DNA of 64,000 bases, from assembly GCA_942490945.1 (NCBI GenBank), contig CALNYZ010000018.1, forward strand, positions 806,001 to 870,000, given 5' to 3'. Source of the DNA: CALNYZ01 sp942490945 (lineage in GTDB: Bacteria > Pseudomonadota > Gammaproteobacteria > UBA6429 > Thiohalophilaceae). The notes below the pieces were generated by a model. It was given only the letters and a program-made list of their open reading frames with translations. It did no database searches and was not told the origin of the DNA. The translations under genes were made by a program, and so were the position numbers. Positions 59,772-64,000 of this stretch are shown here, piece by piece (positions within the stretch are counted from its first letter, which is position 1; each line of letters starts with the position of its first letter).

Positions 59772-59984
59772 TTATACTCCTGAATTGGTTAAGCCATGTG
59801 ATTTGTCAGTCTTGTTACATAGTGCTGAAATCTGGCATGTCAGCCAGTTTCTGTAAGGGCCTTGTAACCCTTTGTTGGATAATGAATACCATCCCAAGTT
59901 GCGCACATGGAAAATTCGGCTGTGCGTTGATCTTGTGTAATCAATGACTCCAATTGTTTGTGTGAAATCCATCCTGCTATCCAT
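59772..59984 (-). CDS. Degenerate DUF6316-like relative (70 aa)
   Basis: The segment THSRIFHVRNLGWYSLSNKG, then LQGPYRNWL, aligns with the neighbouring protein (RF/I...V...WY......G.QGPY). The REG core is lost and one residue is missing. It may be a decaying tandem duplicate or a diverged partner. No strong ribosome site is seen. Confidence 0.45.
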   Translation of the reverse strand: MDSRMDFTQTIGVIDYTRSTHSRIFHVRNLGWYSLSNKGLQGPYRNWLTCQISALCNKTDKSHGLTNSGV

Positions 59985-60118
59985 ACTGGTGAACGGTTTA
60001 TTGAGATTAATAATAGAGTTTGGCGGGTGGTATGTCTGTCAGAAAGGGCTGAAGAACGTGTAGGGATTGTCCTACAAATCAGGTCAATTGTTGGTTAAGT
60101 ATTCTTATCCGTCATAAG

Positions 60119-60535
60119 TTATTGAGTATTAACAATCTTATGACTGATATCGCAAAACGGTTTATTTTTCGAGGCGCCACAACGACAAAAAGCTGCTTTG
60201 TTACGAAAGGTTGTCGAAAGTCCATCTGCAGACCGGATTATCATTGACCCCTTTGCTATTAACATGGCCTTATCACGACAGGTGATTTCCAGTTCAGTTT
60301 CGTCACTGGTAGTGTTGGGCATCGGTTCAGCTTTTTCGTCCGCAAACTGGCCATCATCGACAAAGTTAACACCTTTATGTGACCCATCACAAAATGGTTT
60401 GTTATTTGAGGCGCCACATCGACATAAAAATGCTTCAGTGGATTCAAGAATAGTTTGTCCGCTGCTATCTATAATGCGAATTTTGCCTTGCGCGATCAAA
60501 GGGCCATGGGGTTTTATAATTACTGTATTAGTCAT
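60119..60535 (-). CDS. Double CDGSH iron-sulfur protein
   Basis: A 138-residue protein with two CDGSH motifs: CRCGASNNKPFCDGSH (complete, 3Cys-1His ligands for a 2Fe-2S cluster) and CRCGASKNKPFCDISH (Gly replaced by Ile, ligands retained). The part between contains strands typical of tandem-CDGSH proteins. It is probably a cytoplasmic redox or cluster-transfer protein. The gene is divergent from the phosphatase at 60584. Confidence 0.9.
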   Translation of the reverse strand: MTNTVIIKPHGPLIAQGKIRIIDSSGQTILESTEAFLCRCGASNNKPFCDGSHKGVNFVDDGQFADEKAEPMPNTTSDETELEITCRDKAMLIAKGSMIIRSADGLSTTFRNKAAFCRCGASKNKPFCDISHKIVNTQ

Positions 60536-60583
60536 AGTGAAGGTATACTAACATAATATAAATTAATGGAAAAAAGGTAAAAA

Positions 60584-61156
60584 ATGTACGCTTATTTTAT
60601 GCGCCATGGCGAAACCAATTATAATCGACAAGCCCTGTGTAATGCTGACCCGCGTATCAATGTCTATTTGACCGAGCAGGGTAAACAGCAAGCCAGAGAT
60701 GCTGCGGAAAAACTCAGACACATACCATTACAGCACATTTATGTCTCGGAACTGCCAAGAACACGGCAGACTGCGGATATTGTAAATACTTTTCACGATA
60801 TAGAAATTTCTGTTTGCCCCGAACTTAACGATATCGATTCAGGTTTTGAAGGCAGGCCGGTTGCAGAGTATTTTGCGGCGATCGGTAGTATGGAGCAGAG
60901 ATTAACCAGAAGTGTTAACGGTGGAGAGTCCGTACTTGATTACAAGAAAAGGTTGCAGCCATTTTTCAGATGGTTTAACGAAATACCCCATACTCACGCG
61001 CTGGTGGTTGCGCATGAAGAAACACTTAGAATCGTCAATGCGCATTATTGTGGGCTTGATGATCATGCCATGATGGAGCGAGTGTTCAAAAATTGCGAAA
61101 TAATTGCCTTTGATACTGATAGTAAAATTGAGATGTTGCTGCAAGAAAATTCTTAA
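60584..61156 (+). CDS. Histidine phosphatase family protein
   Basis: A 190-residue phosphoglycerate-mutase-like phosphatase. The catalytic RHG motif is in AYFMRHGETNYNR, the second Arg in VSELPRTRQTAD, the acid-base Glu region near LNDIDSGFEG and the second His in LVVAHEETLRIV. Substrate unknown. It stands alone; GGAAAAAAGG lies upstream. Confidence 0.9.
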   Translation: MYAYFMRHGETNYNRQALCNADPRINVYLTEQGKQQARDAAEKLRHIPLQHIYVSELPRTRQTADIVNTFHDIEISVCPELNDIDSGFEGRPVAEYFAAIGSMEQRLTRSVNGGESVLDYKKRLQPFFRWFNEIPHTHALVVAHEETLRIVNAHYCGLDDHAMMERVFKNCEIIAFDTDSKIEMLLQENS

Positions 61157-61237
61157 GAACTATACTGTATTGCGTCAAATCAATATTATAATAATCCAGA
61201 GATTTCAAATTCTGCTATATAATCGTGTACCCTGGTG

Positions 61238-61251
61238 TGGTTTATAAACCA
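61238..61251. promoter_or_regulatory. 14-base palindrome upstream of the YihY-family gene
   Basis: TGGTTTATAAACCA is a perfect palindrome 50 bases before the next start. A TATAAT (61218-61223) lies 14 bases before it, so it could be an operator just after the transcription start. No matching -35 is clear. Confidence 0.35.
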
Positions 61252-61301
61252 AAGACCATATTCCAGGTTTTAAAATAAATTTCCATAATTTGAGAGTATG
61301 T

Positions 61302-62633
61302 ATGAATCTGAATATTAAAGCCCAATTACAAGCATTGAATGATCTGGTCTGGGAAACCCCGGTTAACAAATTATCCAGACGCTTGCAGCCTTTCCTGACC
61401 AGTTTACGTATTGGACATCTTATTATTCGTGATCTGCTTGACGGTCAGCTGACATTACGATCAATGGGACTTGTATACACAACCTTGTTGGCATTGGTGC
61501 CTCTACTGGCCGTGAGTTTTTCTGTGCTGAAAGGATTTGACGTACATAACAAACTGGAAGGGGTGATGATGAATTTACTCGCACCGCTCGGTGACAAGGG
61601 CGCAGAAATCACCCAGCGGGTAATCAGTTTTGTCGATAATATCAAGGCAGGTGTATTAGGTTCGTTGGGACTGGCCTTGCTGCTATATACCGTTATCTCG
61701 TTATTGCAAAAAATCGAGCGGGCGTTTAATTTTACCTGGCGTGTCAGCGAACATAGACCGTTTGCGCAACGTTTTAGTGGTTATCTGAGTATAGTATTGA
61801 TCGGGCCTGTACTGATTTTTTCGGCAATAGGTATGACTGCATCGATCAGTGGCGCATCGCTGGTAAAAGATGCCATGGAAATTGAGGCTATTAGTACACT
61901 GCTAACATTTGTAGGCCGGCTCGTCCCGTATGTACTGATAATATCTGCATTTACGATGATTTATATCCTGGTTCCTAATACAAAAGTTAAATTTAAATCC
62001 GCATTGGTTGGTGGCGTTGTCTCAGGGATTCTCTGGGAAACAACAGGCTGGGTGTTCACTGTATTTGTTGTAGGTTCTACCAAGTACACAGCTATCTATT
62101 CCGCCTTTGCAACATTAGTCGTTTTCATGATCTGGTTATATTTAAGCTGGTTAATTATGCTGATAGGTGGGAGTATCGCCTTTTATTACCAGCATCCTGA
62201 GCATCGTAATCTGCTCTCGCGCATACTGCGGTTGAGTAATCGTATGCGTGAGAAGGTATCCTTGCTGATACTGGCGCTTATTGGACAGCACTATTACCAG
62301 AACAAACCGGCCTGGACCATGGACGATTTGGCGAAACGGTTAAATGTTGGCGTTGAGGCAATTGGTTTACTTATGAGTAACCTTGTCAAGATTGGATTGC
62401 TAGTGAGGACGGAGGGCGACATGCCCGGCTATTTACCGGCGCAAGCGCCTGAAACGATGAAACTGAATCAGATAATTACGTTGGTACGACAGACTGGTGA
62501 GTCTTCATACTTAAAACTGGAAAACTTGCCGCAGATTGATGTAATTGATTCACTTTATTCTGACATTGAGTCTGCTGTCTATAACTCGGTTGGCGAGCGC
62601 ACATTACGCGATATATCCTTGTCGAAGGAATAG
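61302..62633 (+). CDS. YihY/virulence factor BrkB family membrane protein
   Basis: A 443-residue protein with six membrane helices in the first ~300 residues (LVYTTLLALVPLLAVSFSVLKG, GLALLLYTVISLLQKIERAFN, GVVSGILWETTGWVF, LYLSWLIMLIGGSIAFYYQ) and a C-terminal cytoplasmic part resembling a winged helix (WTMDDLAKRLNVGVEAIGLL). The family was once called RNase BN but is regarded as membrane proteins of unclear function. ATG 61302 is preferred over TTG 61290. Confidence 0.92.
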   Translation: MNLNIKAQLQALNDLVWETPVNKLSRRLQPFLTSLRIGHLIIRDLLDGQLTLRSMGLVYTTLLALVPLLAVSFSVLKGFDVHNKLEGVMMNLLAPLGDKGAEITQRVISFVDNIKAGVLGSLGLALLLYTVISLLQKIERAFNFTWRVSEHRPFAQRFSGYLSIVLIGPVLIFSAIGMTASISGASLVKDAMEIEAISTLLTFVGRLVPYVLIISAFTMIYILVPNTKVKFKSALVGGVVSGILWETTGWVFTVFVVGSTKYTAIYSAFATLVVFMIWLYLSWLIMLIGGSIAFYYQHPEHRNLLSRILRLSNRMREKVSLLILALIGQHYYQNKPAWTMDDLAKRLNVGVEAIGLLMSNLVKIGLLVRTEGDMPGYLPAQAPETMKLNQIITLVRQTGESSYLKLENLPQIDVIDSLYSDIESAVYNSVGERTLRDISLSKE

Positions 62634-62692
62634 TGTTATTCAGGACTTCTGGAAAGTCTTTGTTATATTAAATATATTCAGACCTGTTCAGG

Positions 62693-62881
62693 TCATGTGT
62701 TAATTTCGTTAGACGATCTTTGCGCACGCGATTTGGATGGGAAATCAATAACTTTACCGCTGGCGATATTCATTAAAATTTCACGCGCAGATTCGGTATC
62801 ATATTCATTCAGTGCTTTTTGTAGTTCATCGAGCAACAAGGTCAGTTCATTATGCATCAAGTCAGATACATTGACTTTCAT
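62693..62881 (-). CDS. Small hypothetical protein (62 aa)
   Basis: MKVNVSDLMHNELTLLLDEL plus a second helix ending SGKVIDFPSKSRAQ. It looks like a small helical protein with a Ser/Arg tail. No family recognised. No obvious ribosome site upstream; the frame is convergent with the YihY gene. Confidence 0.45.
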   Translation of the reverse strand: MKVNVSDLMHNELTLLLDELQKALNEYDTESAREILMNIASGKVIDFPSKSRAQRSSNEINT

Positions 62882-62965
62882 GATTTGTGGATGCGTGGTG
62901 GATTCTGCATCACGACGTGGAAAAGAAAGATTACTTGTTAGATTACTGTATTTTCTCGTATTTAT

Positions 62966-62985
62966 TGGTCGGGGCGAGAGGATTT
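62966..62985 (-). repeat. Direct repeat: tRNA-Pro tail copy (distal)
   Basis: The 20 bases tggtcggggcgagaggattt (plus strand) equal those at 63163-63182. On the minus strand they read as the 3' T-arm, acceptor strand and CCA of tRNA-Pro. This copy has no tRNA body attached. Confidence 0.9.
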
Positions 62986-63103
62986 ATGAAATACATCCTT
63001 GTATTTCACCTTCGACCTGACGGTCTCAGACCAGCCTTCGGCTGTTCAAAATCGTTCCCGACGATTTTGTGCACCTCATTTTGAGGTTCCAGATTCTCCC
63101 TCC
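62986..63103 (-). other. Five-hairpin element closed by a tRNA-Pro tail copy
   Basis: This is the minus-strand counterpart of the tRNA-Gln element. Its first strand ATTCTCCCTCC (plus-strand 63093-63103) can pair with GGCGAGAGGAT in the tail copy (62973-62983) with two mismatches and one wobble. In between, in minus order, are H1 ACCTCA/TGAGGT (63073-63087), H2 CAAAATCGT/ACGATTTTG (63047-63069), H3 CAGCC-GAA-GGCTG (63032-63044), H4 GGTCT/AGACC (63022-63032) and H5 TGAAATACA/TGTATTTCA (62987-63008). The GCC-GAA-GGC hairpin and the preceding TTGAAC are shared with the 17.9-kb element; other stems differ. Confidence 0.68.
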
Positions 63104-63107
63104 ATTT

Positions 63108-63157
63108 AAAACAAAAATCCGGTCTTCACGTTTAATGAAAGACCGGATTTTTGTTTT
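63108..63157 (-). terminator. Long terminator hairpin after the tRNA-Pro fragment
   Basis: A 19-20 bp stem AAAACAAAAATCCGGTCTT (63108-63126) / AAGACCGGATTTTTGTTTT (63139-63157) has T runs on either strand. It lies six bases downstream of the tRNA-Pro tail on the minus strand, the same place as the terminator after tRNA-Gln. Confidence 0.85.
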
Positions 63158-63162
63158 AAAAC

Positions 63163-63226
<64 letters not shown>

Positions 63227-63446
63227 AATTCAGATCCACAGGTCGATATGTGGTTTATTGATATTCCTGAAGAATTGCATAAGTATGGTTGCCTTAAACC
63301 AACAATCTTTGCTGACTCTGGCGCGACATTCGCCAGTTCTGATGAATCCGAAACGAGTAGGTAAGAAGGGTACGCGATGGGCCTTATTTGAAGAAGATCA
63401 TGATAATTCTGGACTTAATGTATTTATGTTGAATTTTCACAATCAA

Positions 63447-64000
63447 TTAAAGGCTAGAGCGAATGTAATTGTCAGCGGCAATGATCAACAAACCTAGACA
63501 GATGATACATGCAGCGATTAATCGTTTTTTCCCATTCCGGCTTTCTTTAAAAATAAAAATGGAGGCAAGGGTTGCCAGTACGATACCCGCATTGGTATAG
63601 GAAACAACATACGAGGCGGGCAAGTCCAGCATGGCACGCACGACCAGGGCATAGGCGGTACCGATAAAAAGGCCGCCCATAAGTATGTATGCCAGCTTTG
63701 GTCTACAGCTCGGCCAGAATTTACCGTATTCTTTTACTTGTACAACTGACAAGGTGATAAAGGCGGCCAGATAGCCCACACTAATATAACCCAATTGTGA
63801 TCCGAAACCCGGTAGGTCAGTGACAGCAATTTTATCGCTCAACGAGTAAACGCTGGTTGCCAATGCGGCTAACAAGGCCCAGGGTAAGGCATGGCGTGTA
63901 TCGCCTTTAACACTGGTAGCTGCCAGTAACCATAAGCCGACGACGCTGACAAAAATACCTAACCAGGCATGCAAGGCGATGGGATTACCTAACAACAACC
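63447..64000 (-). CDS. EamA/DMT-family transporter (partial, N-terminus off the right edge)
   Basis: The visible ~184 residues are the C-terminal part of a drug/metabolite transporter with about six membrane helices (HAWLGIFVSVVGLWLLAAT, LPWALLAALATSVYSLSDK, YILMGGLFIGTAYALVVRAM, YVVSYTNAGIVLATLASIFIF). The second EamA repeat ends KKRLIAACIICLGLLIIAADN. The substrate is unknown. Bases 63227-63446 between it and the tRNA-Pro remnant show only short frames in different phases and nothing I can support. Confidence 0.85.
   Translation of the reverse strand, partial: LLLGNPIALHAWLGIFVSVVGLWLLAATSVKGDTRHALPWALLAALATSVYSLSDKIAVTDLPGFGSQLGYISVGYLAAFITLSVVQVKEYGKFWPSCRPKLAYILMGGLFIGTAYALVVRAMLDLPASYVVSYTNAGIVLATLASIFIFKESRNGKKRLIAACIICLGLLIIAADNYIRSSL

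Noticed and set aside
61290..62633. YihY-family protein as ribonuclease BN
   Set aside because: The old RNase BN label for this family is generally regarded as wrong; the protein is a multi-helix membrane protein without nuclease motifs.

Overview
The window looks like chromosomal DNA of a gammaproteobacterium with moderate GC content. The basis is gene order and protein type: mreBCD followed by mrdA, hemA-prfA, lolB-ispE-tRNA-prs-rplY-pth-ychF, a complete phoBR/pst/phoU locus, RutE-, YjbQ- and HslO-type proteins, and outer-membrane lipoprotein machinery (LolB). No species can be named from the sequence alone. Both edges cut genes: mrdA on the left and an EamA transporter on the right.

Layout. 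1-4053 (minus) is the rod-shape operon mreB-mreC-mreD-mrdA. 4302-9655 (plus) holds the tRNA amidotransferase gatCAB, the redox chaperone hslO, a small membrane protein and prmC. 9739-11801 has small hypotheticals around a MoeB-like adenylyltransferase. 11870-14220 (minus) is hemA-prfA. 14370-21755 (plus) carries a TPR lipoprotein, lolB, ispE, tRNA-Gln, prs, rplY, pth and ychF. 21860-28656 has a CRP/FNR-type regulator divergent from a tripartite tricarboxylate transporter (tctC-tctB-tctA) and a large PHP-type DUF3604 protein. 28766-41211 (mostly minus) is a phosphate region: phoB-phoR-pstS, a ZIP-type transporter, pstC-pstA-pstB-phoU and a co-directional aquaporin, with three PHO-box-like sites. 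41676-46453 has a Nudix hydrolase and a PhoPQ-like two-component system with small envelope proteins; two 11-bp-period direct repeats suggest a shared regulon. 46598-50985 is mixed housekeeping (msrA, DUF924, yjbQ, deacetylase-like, O-methyltransferase). 51600-57652 is a compact chemosensory-like operon. 57902-64000 is a mix of stress, redox and hypothetical genes.

Two items deserve most attention. First, two ~200-bp elements sit directly downstream of tRNA 3' ends: tRNA-Gln at 17.9 kb, and a truncated tRNA-Pro at 63.1 kb on the minus strand. Each is bounded by a copy of the tRNA 3' end, holds an ordered series of hairpins with different stem sequences but the same order and a shared GCC-GAA-GGC hairpin, and begins with a segment complementary to the tRNA tail at its far end. 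This looks like one structured (possibly mobile) element family with covarying stems. Second, the operon at 51.6-57.7 kb encodes a membrane-bound CheA-like kinase fused to HAMP/GAF/PAS-like sensing regions, a miniature MCP-like protein, two CheX-like proteins (one fused to a receiver-like domain) and a CheY, with no CheW, CheR or CheB. It reads as a stripped-down, non-canonical chemosensory pathway.

All identifications come from reading motifs and recalled family features; no database search was run.
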